DNA of 64,000 nucleotides from Methanobacterium sp. PtaB.Bin024 (GCA_002067065.1 MVPY01000101.1:13777-77776), one strand, 5' to 3'; shown: positions 1 through 14,166, counted from the stretch's first letter. Numbers and translations: made by a program. Notes: a model not told the origin generated them from the sequence alone.

Positions 1-3000
1 GGTGAGGATACAAGTAGTTTAGGACTTGTCCCTACAAGTGGAATTCATCTACAGTTTGGAAACGACTTCCGCGGAAGTTTAACAATTACAAGTACTACTT
101 TTAACAGTACTAACCAGGCAAATACTGTTTTCACTGGTTTGGCTTTCGGATTATCAACAGTTAATGTTACGTTTGACAATCAGACTGTGCAAACAGGAAT
201 AACGATCCTTGGTAGGGATGAGGTGTATGTTTCACCAACAGGTAACGATGATGATGGTGATGGAAGCCCAGTTAATCCGTTTTTAACTATCTTTAAAGGT
301 GTTAATAACACATACTCAGATGGTAAGCTTTACATTGCTAATGGAACTTACACTGGAACTCTGAATAAGAATATCACGATCAGCAGGAATCTTTCCATAT
401 TTGGAGAAATTCAGCCCGGTACTATAATTGATGCAGAAAATATTGGAACAATTTTCCTTATAGATAGTGGGATAAATGTAACTATTGTAAATATAACCTT
501 TGTAAATGGGAATTCAACTATTTATGGTGGTGCTATTTACAATAATGGTAATTTAACTGTAACTAATGGCATGTTTAGCAATAACACTGCAACTAATTGG
601 GGTGGTGCAATTTATAATGATTTAAATGCTATTTTAACCATTGAAAATAGTGTATTTTCTGATAACAATGTAATTACTTATGGTGGTGGTGCAATCTACA
701 AGAAAGGAGGCACTTTGGATCTCAATAATTGTATTTTTACCAATAACACTGCAAATTTTGGTGGTGCGATCTCTAATTCGGGTGGTATGGACTTTACTGT
801 GATTAATTGTGTTTTCACTAATAACACTGCAACTAATGGAGCTGGTGGAGCTCTTAACAACTACTTCACCACTCAGATTACTGTTAACAACTGTACATTC
901 ACAGGAAACAATGCAACTTCGAGTGGTGGTGCTATAAATACTAATGGTGCTCCTTTGAATGTGGTAAATTGTACTTTCATAAGTAACAGTGCAGATCATG
1001 GGGGAGCAATCCTCAATTGCTATCAAAATAACCCATTGATTATAAACAATTGCATTTTCAATAATAATAAAGCAACTAATCTTGGTGGAGCAATAGAGAA
1101 TTATTTAAGCATTACAATAATAACAAACAGCACGATAATTAACAACACTGCAACTTATGGCAGTGCCATATGGCATGATGGCGGTACTACAACTGTGCAT
1201 TTCACTAGATTTGTTGGAAATACTGCTTCTCAAGGCAGTGTAATTCATTGTTATTCTGGATCTGTTAATGCTGAAAACAATTGGTGGGCTTCTAATAACA
1301 GTCCATCAAGTAAAGTTTATGGTTCTGTAGATTACAGTCCCTGGATAGTGCTTACCATAAATGCTACACCCTCCACGGTTACTGTTGGTGGCACGTCAAC
1401 AGTAACCGCAGATTTAACTTATAATAACTTCGGTGAGGATACAAGCAGTTTAGGACTTGTACCTACAAGTGGAATTCCTTTACAGTTTGGAAATGATTCT
1501 CTTGGGAACTTAACAATCACTAATACTACTTTTAATAGTACAAACCAGGCAACCACAGTTTTCACGGGTTTAACTTTCGGATTATCTATGGTAAATGACA
1601 CATTTGACAATCAGACTGTGCAAACAGGAATAAACATCCTTGGCAGGGACGATGTTTATGTTTCACCATCTGGAAATGATGATAATGACGGAAGTCAAGA
1701 AAATCCATTCTTAACCATTAGCAAAGGAGTTCTAAACACATATTCCAATGGAATGCTCCATATTGCCAATGGAACTTACACGGGAACTTTAAATAAGAAT
1801 ATAACTATCAGTAGGAATCTTTCCATACTTGGTGAAAGCTTGTCTGGGACTGTAATCGATGCACAAAACAGTGGAAGAATTTTCCTTATTAATTCTGGGG
1901 TGAATGTTACAATTCAGAATTTAACACTTATAAATGGAAGTATTGCGGATGAGGGCGGCACGATCTACAATAGTGGTAATTTAACTGTAACTGATTGTAA
2001 TTTCGTAAATAACTCTGCAACTAGTGGGGGCGCTATTAGGAACTATGGTAATTCAATTGTTACAAACAGTAATTTCACACATAATGCAGCAAGTGATCGT
2101 GGAGGTGCAATCTCTAACCGTCTTGGTAATTTAACTGTAACAAACTGTCAATTTAGCTTCAATACTGGAACTTTATATAGTGGTGCAATTGATAATTCTG
2201 GCGGTGTCATGCATGTAATAAATAGTACATTTACGAACAACACGGTTACTAATGGCCATAGTGGTGCTGTTGGTGGCAGTACAGTAAATGTTAGCGGATG
2301 TACTTTCATAAACAACACAGCAAGTATTGATGGTGGTGCTTTAGGCGCTGGTACTTCAACAATAAACTCCTGTACTTTTCTAAATAACAGGGCAGGTAGA
2401 AATGGAGGTGCTATTAGTACAGGAGATTCTACCGTACATTTCTGCAGATTTGTGGGGAACAATGCACCCCAACTCGGAAGCACTTTTTACTGTTATTCTG
2501 GATCTGTTAATGCGGAAAATAATTGGTGGGGTTCTAATAGCAGTCCATCAGGTAAAATTTATGGTGCTGTCGATTACAATCCTTGGTTAGTGCTCAAAAT
2601 AAGCGCTACTCCGACCACAATAACTACTTACGGTACTTCAAGTGTGGTTGCAGATTTAACTTGGAATTCTGAAAACAAGCAGCCTACAGGAGGATTTGTG
2701 CATAATGTAAAAGGTTTTGATGCGACCTTCAGTGTTAGTCCAACTGGTAGAGGTACTTTTAACCCTGTAACAGGCCCTATAAGCAATGGAAAGGCTAATT
2801 CAACCTTTACAGCAAGTTATACTTCGGGTTCTGTAACAGTTTCAGCAAAAGTTGATACACAAACAGTAAGCACAACTATTACAATTAATCTACCGAGTCG
2901 AAACGATATTTATGTTGCAACAACAGGCAGCGACACCACAGGAGATGGAAGCCAAGAACATCCATATAAAACTATACAGACCGGTTATAATGCTGTTAAT

Positions 3001-6000
3001 ACCAATGGTAGAATTCATATTGCAAATGGAATTTATTCAGGGACCGGTAACAAAGCCATAACCATTGGAAGAAGTATTTCTATATTTGGTGAAAGCCAGG
3101 AGGGCACTATAATCAATGCTGAAAATAGTGGAAGAATATTCACCATAAACAGTGGATGCACAGTTACAATTCAGAATTTAACACTTAGAAATGGAAATGC
3201 GCAATATGCTAGCGCAATCCATGATTTGGGTACCTTAACTGTAACTAACTGTACCTTCACCGCCAACACTGTAACCGGAGGAACAGGAAGTGGTGCTTTA
3301 AATGTTGACCATGGTACATTGACTGTAAATGACTGTACATTCACAAATAACATCTCAAATAATAGTGGAGCTCTGAATAATTATTATGGTGTCTTGGTGA
3401 CAGTTAATAACTGCATATTCACCAACAACGCTGCAGTTGCAGGTGGGGCTATAAATAATGATCACAGTACCATGACTGTAACTAACTGTACATTCATAGG
3501 TAACAATGCAACATCCAGCACGGCCAGTGGTGGAGCTGTAAATAATGCATACGGTACATTAACCATAAATAACAGCACTTTCACCAATAACAATGCCAGG
3601 TTCTCTTATGGTGCTGCTATCAACAATCATTATGGTATCTCATTAAATTTGAATAACTGCACTTTTACAGGTAATATTGCAAAAGGTGGAGGGGCATTAA
3701 ACAGTTATAACAGTGGATTAACTGTAACTAACTGTATTTTAACTAATAATAGTGCAACTGGGGGAAATGGTGGTGCGGTTAATATTGCATATGGTACTTT
3801 TGCTGTGGATAACAGCACTTTTACTAATAACACCGCTAAAAATACCTCAGGTGGCGCAATAACAAATTATTATGGCACTTCAACTCTTAATAACTGCTCT
3901 TTTACAAGTAACACGGCATTAGGTGGGGGTGCAATTCATAATGATCATGGTACGTTAACAGCAACTAACTGTACTTCCACAGATAACCATGCAACTGGAG
4001 GCACTGGAAGTGGAGGTGCCATGAACAACGCTTATGGCACATTAACTGTAAATAACAGTACTTTCACAAATAACACTTCAAACAATAATGGGGGCGCCAT
4101 AAATAATCATTATGGTACTTCAATAGTCAACACCAGCACTTTTGTAGGTAACAGTGCAGTTATGGGTGGTGCAATCAACAGTAATTATGATGGTGCTGTT
4201 TTAAATGCAACAAGCTGTATTTTCACTGGTAACAGTGCAACCAGTGCTACGTTTGGTGGCGGTGCTATCAGGAACTATAATGGTACATCAACTATTGTTA
4301 ACAGCAATTTTACCAATAATGTAGCACTTAACGGTGGTGCTATTTACAATTTAGGAAATTATAATGCCAATTTAGGTAATTTAACGTTAACAAACTGTAC
4401 TTTCACCAGTAACAATGCAAATACTTATGGGGGGGCTATCGAGAATTATTATGGTATTTTAACATCTACAAACTCTACATTTACTAATAATTGTGCAAGT
4501 GCAGGGGGATCAATACACAATCAATACGGTCAGGGAACCATAAATAACTGTACTTTCACCGATAACATTGCACTAAACGGTGGTGGCGGTGCTATAGCAA
4601 ATCATGAAGCTTTATTAATCGTAAATACTAGTACTTTTAATGGTAACAATGCAACTGCAAGCACGAAACGTGGTGGTGCTATTCAAAGTTATAATGGACA
4701 ATTGATAGTAAACACCAGTGATTTTTCTGGAAATAATGCAAATATGGGTGGTGCTATTGGTATCTGGGGTAATGCAACAATAAACTTCTGCAGAATAATT
4801 GAAAACACCGCAACTCAAGGTTCAGGAATCTACTTCAATAACACCCAGGGCGGATCTGTGAATGCTGAAAACAACTGGTGGGGAACAAACACTAACCCAA
4901 AAGATGTTCCAGGACTAATTGGTGGTACAAATGCAGCAGCTATTAGTGCAGTGGACACGGACCCCTGGATAGTACTGACCATCAGCGCTGATCCAAGTTC
5001 AATACCAACTGACGGAAGTTCAAACATAACTGCCGACCTGTTACACGATAATCATGGTGATCCAGTAAGTGGTGTGGTGCCATATAATGGACCCGCACAC
5101 TTTGCAACCAACTTAGGGAGCATTGCAGATGATGATTTCAGTGATGGAATAGCTACTTCTCAGTTAGATGGAGGATCTGTAGCTGGTCATGCTCATGTTT
5201 CTGCGTATGTAGATGGTGCAAGTATTGAAACATTAGTGGATGTTGGTCATCTGAGTGTTATAGACATCATTCCTGTTGATGGTGCAACCGATGTAAACCA
5301 GGATCAAGAGATAACAGTCACATTCAGTGAGGACATTCAGGCAGGAACCAACTACCAGGGTATAACTGTACGCACTTTAAGTGGACAAGGATACTCTATA
5401 ACCAAAAACATTGTGGATGACCAATTAATTATCACTGGAAGATGGACACCTGGAACAACCTTTGAAATAGTAATACCAAAAAATTCGATACAAGACTTAA
5501 GTGGCAACCAAATCGCAGCTACTTACACTTCTACCTTCACTGCCAGTGAAGGACCTTTGGTGGAAAGCTTTGATCCATCCAATGGATCTACTAATGTAGA
5601 TCCAAACAAACAGATAGTAGTTACCTTTAATGAAGACATTCAGGCAGGAACCAACTACCAGGGTATAACCGTACGCACCCTCAGTGGAAAAGGATACGGA
5701 ATAACCAAAAACATCGTGGGAAACCAACTATTTATCACAGGTAGATGGACCCGTGGTACAACCTTTGAGATAGTGATACCCAGAAACGCGGTAAGGGACA
5801 TGGATGGTAATGGTAACGCGAACATGAACGTGTCCACCTTCACTGCTGGTACTGCACTCTCATTAGTGAGTTTTGATCCCACTTATGGAACCACCGATGT
5901 AGATCAAAACAAACAGATAGTAATTACCTTCAGTGAGGATATTCAGGCAGGAACCAACTACCAGGGCATAACTGTGCGAACATTAAGTGGACAAGGATAC

Positions 6001-6468
6001 TCCATAACCAAGACTATCAACGAAAACAAACTAACCATCACCGGGAGATGGACACCAGGAACAACCTTTGAAATAGTAATACCCAAAAATGCACTCCAAG
6101 ACCTAAGCGGCAACCCCAATACAGAAACATACACATCCACATTCACAGCAAGTGAAGGACCTTTAGTAACAAGCTTCGACCCAGACAGTGGAGCCACCGA
6201 CGTAGCACGAGATAAACAGATAGTTATCACATTCAGTGAGGATATTCAGGCAGGAACCAACTATAACGCTATAACTGTGCGTAATGCTGCAACTGGACAG
6301 GGGTATACACTCAGTAAAAGCATAGTTGGAAACCAACTATTCATCACGGGCAACTGGACACCAGGAACAACCTTTGAAATAGTGATACCTAGAAACGCAC
6401 TCCAAGACATAAACGGCAACCGCAACGCAAACATTTACACATCCACATTCACAGTAGCAACATCTTAA
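1..6468 (+). CDS. Giant secreted adhesin-like protein with beta-helix modules and Ig-like repeats (5' end outside window)
   Basis: The reading frame is open from base 1, so the true start lies left of the window; 2155 residues are visible. Three modules each open with a conserved block (VYVSPTGNDDD-like, then GTYTGT, then NITISRNLSI), continue with many short repeats of the N-C-T-F-T-N-N-x-A type separated by GGAI/GGAL turns, and close with AENNWWGSN. They lie at roughly 226-1320, 1657-2560 and 2908-4900. This is the polymorphic-repeat/right-handed beta-helix architecture of methanogen adhesin-like proteins. Ig-like linkers follow each module, and four Big_5-like repeats finish the protein. 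No C-terminal membrane segment or pseudomurein-binding repeat is visible, so anchoring must come from the missing N-terminus or another route. The many N-x-T/S sequons suggest N-glycosylation. A role in surface attachment is inferred from family; the ligand is unknown. Confidence 0.85.
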   Translation, partial: GEDTSSLGLVPTSGIHLQFGNDFRGSLTITSTTFNSTNQANTVFTGLAFGLSTVNVTFDNQTVQTGITILGRDEVYVSPTGNDDDGDGSPVNPFLTIFKGVNNTYSDGKLYIANGTYTGTLNKNITISRNLSIFGEIQPGTIIDAENIGTIFLIDSGINVTIVNITFVNGNSTIYGGAIYNNGNLTVTNGMFSNNTATNWGGAIYNDLNAILTIENSVFSDNNVITYGGGAIYKKGGTLDLNNCIFTNNTANFGGAISNSGGMDFTVINCVFTNNTATNGAGGALNNYFTTQITVNNCTFTGNNATSSGGAINTNGAPLNVVNCTFISNSADHGGAILNCYQNNPLIINNCIFNNNKATNLGGAIENYLSITIITNSTIINNTATYGSAIWHDGGTTTVHFTRFVGNTASQGSVIHCYSGSVNAENNWWASNNSPSSKVYGSVDYSPWIVLTINATPSTVTVGGTSTVTADLTYNNFGEDTSSLGLVPTSGIPLQFGNDSLGNLTITNTTFNSTNQATTVFTGLTFGLSMVNDTFDNQTVQTGINILGRDDVYVSPSGNDDNDGSQENPFLTISKGVLNTYSNGMLHIANGTYTGTLNKNITISRNLSILGESLSGTVIDAQNSGRIFLINSGVNVTIQNLTLINGSIADEGGTIYNSGNLTVTDCNFVNNSATSGGAIRNYGNSIVTNSNFTHNAASDRGGAISNRLGNLTVTNCQFSFNTGTLYSGAIDNSGGVMHVINSTFTNNTVTNGHSGAVGGSTVNVSGCTFINNTASIDGGALGAGTSTINSCTFLNNRAGRNGGAISTGDSTVHFCRFVGNNAPQLGSTFYCYSGSVNAENNWWGSNSSPSGKIYGAVDYNPWLVLKISATPTTITTYGTSSVVADLTWNSENKQPTGGFVHNVKGFDATFSVSPTGRGTFNPVTGPISNGKANSTFTASYTSGSVTVSAKVDTQTVSTTITINLPSRNDIYVATTGSDTTGDGSQEHPYKTIQTGYNAVNTNGRIHIANGIYSGTGNKAITIGRSISIFGESQEGTIINAENSGRIFTINSGCTVTIQNLTLRNGNAQYASAIHDLGTLTVTNCTFTANTVTGGTGSGALNVDHGTLTVNDCTFTNNISNNSGALNNYYGVLVTVNNCIFTNNAAVAGGAINNDHSTMTVTNCTFIGNNATSSTASGGAVNNAYGTLTINNSTFTNNNARFSYGAAINNHYGISLNLNNCTFTGNIAKGGGALNSYNSGLTVTNCILTNNSATGGNGGAVNIAYGTFAVDNSTFTNNTAKNTSGGAITNYYGTSTLNNCSFTSNTALGGGAIHNDHGTLTATNCTSTDNHATGGTGSGGAMNNAYGTLTVNNSTFTNNTSNNNGGAINNHYGTSIVNTSTFVGNSAVMGGAINSNYDGAVLNATSCIFTGNSATSATFGGGAIRNYNGTSTIVNSNFTNNVALNGGAIYNLGNYNANLGNLTLTNCTFTSNNANTYGGAIENYYGILTSTNSTFTNNCASAGGSIHNQYGQGTINNCTFTDNIALNGGGGAIANHEALLIVNTSTFNGNNATASTKRGGAIQSYNGQLIVNTSDFSGNNANMGGAIGIWGNATINFCRIIENTATQGSGIYFNNTQGGSVNAENNWWGTNTNPKDVPGLIGGTNAAAISAVDTDPWIVLTISADPSSIPTDGSSNITADLLHDNHGDPVSGVVPYNGPAHFATNLGSIADDDFSDGIATSQLDGGSVAGHAHVSAYVDGASIETLVDVGHLSVIDIIPVDGATDVNQDQEITVTFSEDIQAGTNYQGITVRTLSGQGYSITKNIVDDQLIITGRWTPGTTFEIVIPKNSIQDLSGNQIAATYTSTFTASEGPLVESFDPSNGSTNVDPNKQIVVTFNEDIQAGTNYQGITVRTLSGKGYGITKNIVGNQLFITGRWTRGTTFEIVIPRNAVRDMDGNGNANMNVSTFTAGTALSLVSFDPTYGTTDVDQNKQIVITFSEDIQAGTNYQGITVRTLSGQGYSITKTINENKLTITGRWTPGTTFEIVIPKNALQDLSGNPNTETYTSTFTASEGPLVTSFDPDSGATDVARDKQIVITFSEDIQAGTNYNAITVRNAATGQGYTLSKSIVGNQLFITGNWTPGTTFEIVIPRNALQDINGNRNANIYTSTFTVATS
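5248..6465 (+). repeat. Four tandem Big_5-like (SbsA Ig-like) repeats in the adhesin gene
   Basis: Four consecutive units of about 300 bp encode about 100 residues each. Each runs from a D/G-A/T-T-D-V start through VTFSEDIQAGTNYQGITVR, then ITGRWTPGTTFEIVIPK/RN, to D-x-x-G-N. The units begin near 5250, 5550, 5850 and 6150. Stretches such as the one encoding EDIQAGTNY are almost identical at the DNA level, which indicates recent duplication or gene conversion. Such arrays commonly act as a stalk. Confidence 0.85.
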
Positions 6469-6496
6469 CTAAGGATAACCAAAAAAAAGAAAATAA

Positions 6497-6517
6497 TTTC
6501 TTTATTTTTTTCTTTTT
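6497..6517. terminator. Oligo-T terminator between convergent genes
   Basis: A T-rich tract starts about 30 bp after the adhesin stop, and an A-rich run just before it gives oligo-T on the other strand. Archaeal transcription terminates at such oligo-T tracts. The neighbouring gene converges, so this tract probably serves both. Confidence 0.55.
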
Positions 6518-6628
6518 AAACAAGTCTAATATTTTTTATTTTACTAATTTTTATAGGGTCCCAAAATAATAATCTAAAATTAATTGAGTTAAAGTATTGG
6601 AAAAATAAAAAATTATGGAAGAATTTAT

Positions 6629-7609
<981 letters not shown>

Positions 7610-7917
7610 TATTTATGCCTCCATTAATTCGTCTAGATCTAATAAGCCTAAAATAAGCCTTAATCTTTCTGAGTTAAATAGTTTCTATGGGATTATCTTA
7701 CTTAAATTCTGTGGACATATAAAAATTGTGCAAATCCATATTAAATAAGGACATAAATATAATCTAATGAAAACATGGCAAATCTCTTTATATAAGGAAG
7801 ATTGGCTATTAAGGGTTAAATATGGCTATTAGGGTAGGCAAACATTCCAATGGTCCATTAATATATTATAATAAAATTAGGGCCATTTCTTAAGTTCGAT
7901 AAATAAATGGTGATGAT
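7610..7917. promoter_or_regulatory. Divergent intergenic region, arsA-like gene / nadE
   Basis: This is 308 bp without a convincing gene. A TATA-like stretch at about 7859-7872 lies about 50 bp before nadE, and another at 7718-7726 (TTTTTATA on the minus strand) could serve the ATPase gene. A further TATA-like TTTATATAAG lies near 7787-7797. Two direct copies of TGGCTATTA(A)GGGT occur at 7803-7816 and 7823-7835, exactly 20 bp apart, between the last two elements. Confidence 0.4.
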
Positions 7918-8727
7918 ATGAGTTATGATAACGGAATTTTACCGGTTTTAGACGTTTCTAGAGTGGCAATTGAGATATCTACTTTCATTGAAAATTCATT
8001 AATAGAATCAAATGCCCAGGGACTGGTAGTGGGTCTTAGTGGGGGATTGGATTCATCGGTCACAGCTAAACTCTGTACAGAAGTTGTGAATAAAGATAAA
8101 ATTTTGGGCCTGGTATTGCCCAGCCAGAGCACAAATAAAGAGGACATCAATGATGCTGTAAACCTGGCAGAGGAACTGGGCATAAAACACAAAATCATAC
8201 CAGTTGATCCCCTCATCGAACCGGTCCAGAGAGAGTGCAGTCGTTCTGTGGATGATGAGAACTATAAAATAGCCGACGCAAATCTCAAGGCCCGTATGAG
8301 GATGTTAATCCTCTATTACCATGCTAACGCATTAAACAGATTGGTGGCAGGCACAGGTAACAGAACTGAACTTTTAGTGGGTTATTTCACCAAATACGGT
8401 GATGGTGGGGTGGATATCCTCCCTATTGGAGGATTGTACAAAACTGATGTAAGAAGGTTAGCAAAACATCTTGAAATCCCGGATAACATTCAAAATAAAG
8501 ATCCCACAGCAGGATTATGGCCAGGACAGACTGATGAGGATGATCTGGGAATAAAATATGAACTTTTAGATGAGATATTGTATCTCATGACTGAAAAAGG
8601 AATGGAAAAAGATTCAACTGCTCAAAAACTCAAAATAAGTCTGGATGAAGTGGTGAATGTTAAACTAATGATGATGGCAGCTGAACACAAACTAAAAATG
8701 CCACCAATGCCACCAATAGTTAGGTAG
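7918..8727 (+). CDS. nadE: NAD+ synthetase (ammonia-dependent)
   Basis: This 269-aa enzyme catalyses the last step of NAD biosynthesis: ATP-dependent amidation of deamido-NAD via an adenylate. The PP-loop SGGLDSS is at residues 41-47, and the conserved GTGNRTELLVGYFTKYGDGG block is near residue 145. The N-terminal glutaminase (nitrilase) domain of the longer NadE type is absent, so it should use free ammonia. The start has GGTGAT just upstream of ATG. cutA follows 90 bp downstream on the same strand. Confidence 0.95.
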   Translation: MSYDNGILPVLDVSRVAIEISTFIENSLIESNAQGLVVGLSGGLDSSVTAKLCTEVVNKDKILGLVLPSQSTNKEDINDAVNLAEELGIKHKIIPVDPLIEPVQRECSRSVDDENYKIADANLKARMRMLILYYHANALNRLVAGTGNRTELLVGYFTKYGDGGVDILPIGGLYKTDVRRLAKHLEIPDNIQNKDPTAGLWPGQTDEDDLGIKYELLDEILYLMTEKGMEKDSTAQKLKISLDEVVNVKLMMMAAEHKLKMPPMPPIVR

Positions 8728-8818
8728 CTCTGGCAACATAACCTTACAGAATTGAAGCACCCACAATTTAAAGTATCAATGACACATGGGTTTATTAATG
8801 GCACATGGGGAGCTTTGC

Positions 8819-9142
8819 ATGTATTCAATGATTTATGTAACTGCTTCTGGAGTTGAAGAAGCTAAAAAAATAGCGAAAATTCTTTTAAAGGAAAAAATTG
8901 TAGCCTGTGCTAATATAATCCCTGTCATGGAATCTATTTACTGGTGGGAGGGAGATCTGGAGGAAGATGTTGAATCCATCCTCCTGTTGAAGACCAGTTC
9001 AAAACATGTAGATAAAGTTATGGACAGGGTGAGAGAAATTCACAGTTACCAAACTCCCTGTGTACTGGAAATCCAGATTAAAAAGGGATCAAAAGACTAC
9101 TTGGATTGGCTGGAAAAGGCACTAAAAATAACCAACAACTAA
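8819..9142 (+). CDS. cutA: CutA-family divalent-cation tolerance protein
   Basis: This is a small trimeric ferredoxin-fold protein of about 107 aa. Family hallmarks are the N-terminal MIYVTA strand, a reduced VACANIIP segment, the YWWEGD turn and the HSYQTPCVLEI block. The frame is open from an ATG at 8786, but GGGGAG six bases before the ATG at 8819 and the usual family N-terminus support the later start. CutA proteins bind Cu and other metals in vitro. A direct role in metal tolerance is not established, and copA lies some 13 kb away. Confidence 0.9.
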   Translation: MYSMIYVTASGVEEAKKIAKILLKEKIVACANIIPVMESIYWWEGDLEEDVESILLLKTSSKHVDKVMDRVREIHSYQTPCVLEIQIKKGSKDYLDWLEKALKITNN

Positions 9143-9228
9143 TCTAGGTAATGATTGTTAAATTTTTAGTTAAAAAATTAATGATAATCTAATTTTACCA
9201 AATCAAAGATAATAATGGCGGTGATGCA

Positions 9229-12081
<2,853 letters not shown>

Positions 12082-12153
12082 AATTCAACATTAAAATATA
12101 AGGGTTGAATATAGGGGTCATTCTCCCTTTTTACAATAAGAGTTAAATAGGGG

Positions 12154-12179
12154 ATCATTTTCCTTTTAAAAGGAATGAT
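12154..12179. repeat. Imperfect palindrome in convergent intergenic region
   Basis: ATCATT, two bulged T, the perfect 12-bp palindrome CCTTTTAAAAGG, then AATGAT make a stem of up to 12 bp. It lies between leuS and the convergent FAH-family gene, so a role at the transcript end is the simplest reading. An imperfect direct repeat of the preceding AGGGG(A)TCATT segment occurs about 37 bp upstream. Confidence 0.4.
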
Positions 12180-12283
12180 ATTGAGGATTTGAAGGAAATT
12201 ATCTTAAAAAGAGTGATTAAGTGGTGAATTTATTTTAAAAAAGATGATTACGTGGCAGGCATAGTTAATATCTTTTGATTGTA

Positions 12284-13060
12284 TTACATTTCCATTACAC
12301 GATTTTTAAGAGTTCCAATTCCTTCCACACTAACTTCTGCCACATCACCGACCTGTAGGGGTCCCACTCCTGGTGGGGTTCCAGTGGCAATCACATCACC
12401 GGGTTGAAGGGTCATAATCTCTGATATGAAGCTTATCAATTCTTCTGGGGTAAATATCATATTTTTGGTGTTGGAATCCTGTTTAACTTCACCATTAACC
12501 TTCATGCTTATTTTTTGATTAGAGGGATCAAGTTCAGTTTCCATCCATGGGCCAATGGGACAGAAAGTATTAAAACTCTTAGCACGAGTCCACTGACCAT
12601 CTTTTTGTTGTAAATCTCGGGCAGTAACATCGTTAAGGACAGTATAACCTGCAACGTAATCCAGAGCATCATCCTCACTAACAAAATGGGCGTCACGACC
12701 AATCACCACCGCCAGTTCTGCTTCATAATCCACCTGATGGGATTGAGATGGATATATGATGTCATCCTCATGGCCTATAACAGTGGTCGGTGGTTTTAAA
12801 AACAGGATAGGTTCATCAGGAGGGGTCATGTTCAACTCTTCAGCATGGTCACGATAATTCAAACCTACACAGACAATTTTACTGGGCTGAACTGGTGGAA
12901 GAATCTTAACCTCATTTAACAAGTAAAAATCCTTCCTTTCAAGATGATCAGGGTGTGATTGGGATGCTTCAAGGAGGGGATGTTCTATTTCAACCATTCC
13001 TCCATTGATAATCGCACCGTTTTTTTCCTGTCCATCCTTTTTAAATCTTACAAGTTTCAT
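12284..13060 (-). CDS. Fumarylacetoacetate hydrolase (FAH) family protein
   Basis: This 258-aa protein has the FAH fold. The core begins at KIVCVGLNYRDHAEEL, followed by PILFLKPPTTVIG, the metal-binding acidic residues in YEAELAVVIG, DVTARDLQ, and the C-terminal GDVIATGTPPGVG. The family includes hydrolases, decarboxylases and isomerases of 2-oxo or 1,3-diketo acids (acylpyruvate hydrolase, oxaloacetate decarboxylase, HpaG-type). The exact substrate cannot be read from the sequence. It lies 59 bp downstream of hisG on the same strand and could be co-transcribed. Confidence 0.85.
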   Translation of the reverse strand: MKLVRFKKDGQEKNGAIINGGMVEIEHPLLEASQSHPDHLERKDFYLLNEVKILPPVQPSKIVCVGLNYRDHAEELNMTPPDEPILFLKPPTTVIGHEDDIIYPSQSHQVDYEAELAVVIGRDAHFVSEDDALDYVAGYTVLNDVTARDLQQKDGQWTRAKSFNTFCPIGPWMETELDPSNQKISMKVNGEVKQDSNTKNMIFTPEELISFISEIMTLQPGDVIATGTPPGVGPLQVGDVAEVSVEGIGTLKNRVMEM

Positions 13061-13119
13061 GGAATCCCAATATCACATTTATGTTCCTACAATCACATTT
13101 ATCACATTGGGGTGGGGAA

Positions 13120-13980
13120 TTAAATGATTCTTTCAATGGGAACCACCAGAATATCCCTGGCACCAATCTTTTTCAGACGATTTACCACCTGGAATACTTC
13201 ATGTTCATCCACCACAGCGTGAACTGCCACCACCCCATTATCAGAGAGGACTTGCGATACAGTGGGACCACTCATCCCTGGCATGGCATGTTTAACTTCG
13301 TTTAGGACTTCCTCATCCACATTCATCATCACCAGTTTTTTCCCCTCAGCATCCAGAACACCACGTATTCCGGTTCTGATTTCCTCAATTTTATCTTTCT
13401 TCTTCTGGTAACTTTCAGGATTGGCTATAAGATGCACAGAACTTTCCAGGATGGTTTCTATTATCTTCAGATGATTCATCTTCAAAGTCGTGCCTGTGCT
13501 GGTGAGATCAGATATAAGGTCTGATACTCCAATAAACGGGGCTATTTCAGTTGAACCGCTGAGTTCGACTATTTTGACTGGTATTCCATTGTTTTTGAGG
13601 TATTTTTCTGTGAGGTGGGGGAATTCAGTGGCCACAATCGAACCTTCCTTAATATCTGAAAGTTGATTGATATCGGAGTCTTCAGGGGCAGCCAGTACTA
13701 GTTTGGATTTTCCGAAGTCCAGATCTTCTAATATCTTTACATGGACTTCTTTTTCTTCGATTAAATCCAGACCAGTCATTCCCAGGTCTGCGGCACCATC
13801 AGCAACGAATTCAGGAATGTCAGCAGCCCGGGTGAACATAACATTAATCTGCTGGTCGAAAGTTGCTGAAAAGAGCCTGCGATTAACAGTATCCTTCAAT
13901 CCAATCCCTGCTTTGGATAATAATTTTACTGCAGGGTCGCTGATCCTTCCCTTGGATGGAAGGGCTATTTTTATTTCCAT
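13120..13980 (-). CDS. hisG: ATP phosphoribosyltransferase, long form
   Basis: This enzyme catalyses the first step of histidine biosynthesis, joining ATP and PRPP. It has 286 aa. The N-terminal KIALPSKGRI, the GAADLGMTGLDLI segment and the PRPP loop DLTSTGTTLKMN are typical. A C-terminal ACT-like regulatory domain (from about residue 212) makes this the long, histidine-inhibited, HisZ-independent form. The start is fixed by AGGAGG before ATG. No other his gene is in the window. Confidence 0.95.
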   Translation of the reverse strand: MEIKIALPSKGRISDPAVKLLSKAGIGLKDTVNRRLFSATFDQQINVMFTRAADIPEFVADGAADLGMTGLDLIEEKEVHVKILEDLDFGKSKLVLAAPEDSDINQLSDIKEGSIVATEFPHLTEKYLKNNGIPVKIVELSGSTEIAPFIGVSDLISDLTSTGTTLKMNHLKIIETILESSVHLIANPESYQKKKDKIEEIRTGIRGVLDAEGKKLVMMNVDEEVLNEVKHAMPGMSGPTVSQVLSDNGVVAVHAVVDEHEVFQVVNRLKKIGARDILVVPIERII

Positions 13981-14032
13981 TTAAAAAATCCTCCTAGACT
14001 AGAACATTGTTAAGTTAAAAACTTTAATAGGT

Positions 14033-14042
14033 GTATATAAAT
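14033..14042 (-). promoter_or_regulatory. Probable TATA box of hisG
   Basis: TTTATATAC on the minus strand lies about 55 bp upstream of the hisG ATG. Initiation about 25 bp downstream would leave a short leader containing the AGGAGG. dadD is divergent; a weaker ATATTTATG near 14119-14127 may serve it. Confidence 0.45.
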
Positions 14043-14166
14043 CTACTTGCATCAAACATTATCTTGAAAAAATGATGGTAACCAGACGAACTAGTATTAC
14101 AATGGAACTATGATGCCGTAGATATTTATGTTATTTTCCTCAATCTTAAAATAGATAGGTGGTCCC

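Noticed and set aside
7822..7893. 23-codon frame before nadE starting MAIRVGKHS
   Set aside because: No proper ribosome-binding site, and it overlaps the probable TATA box.
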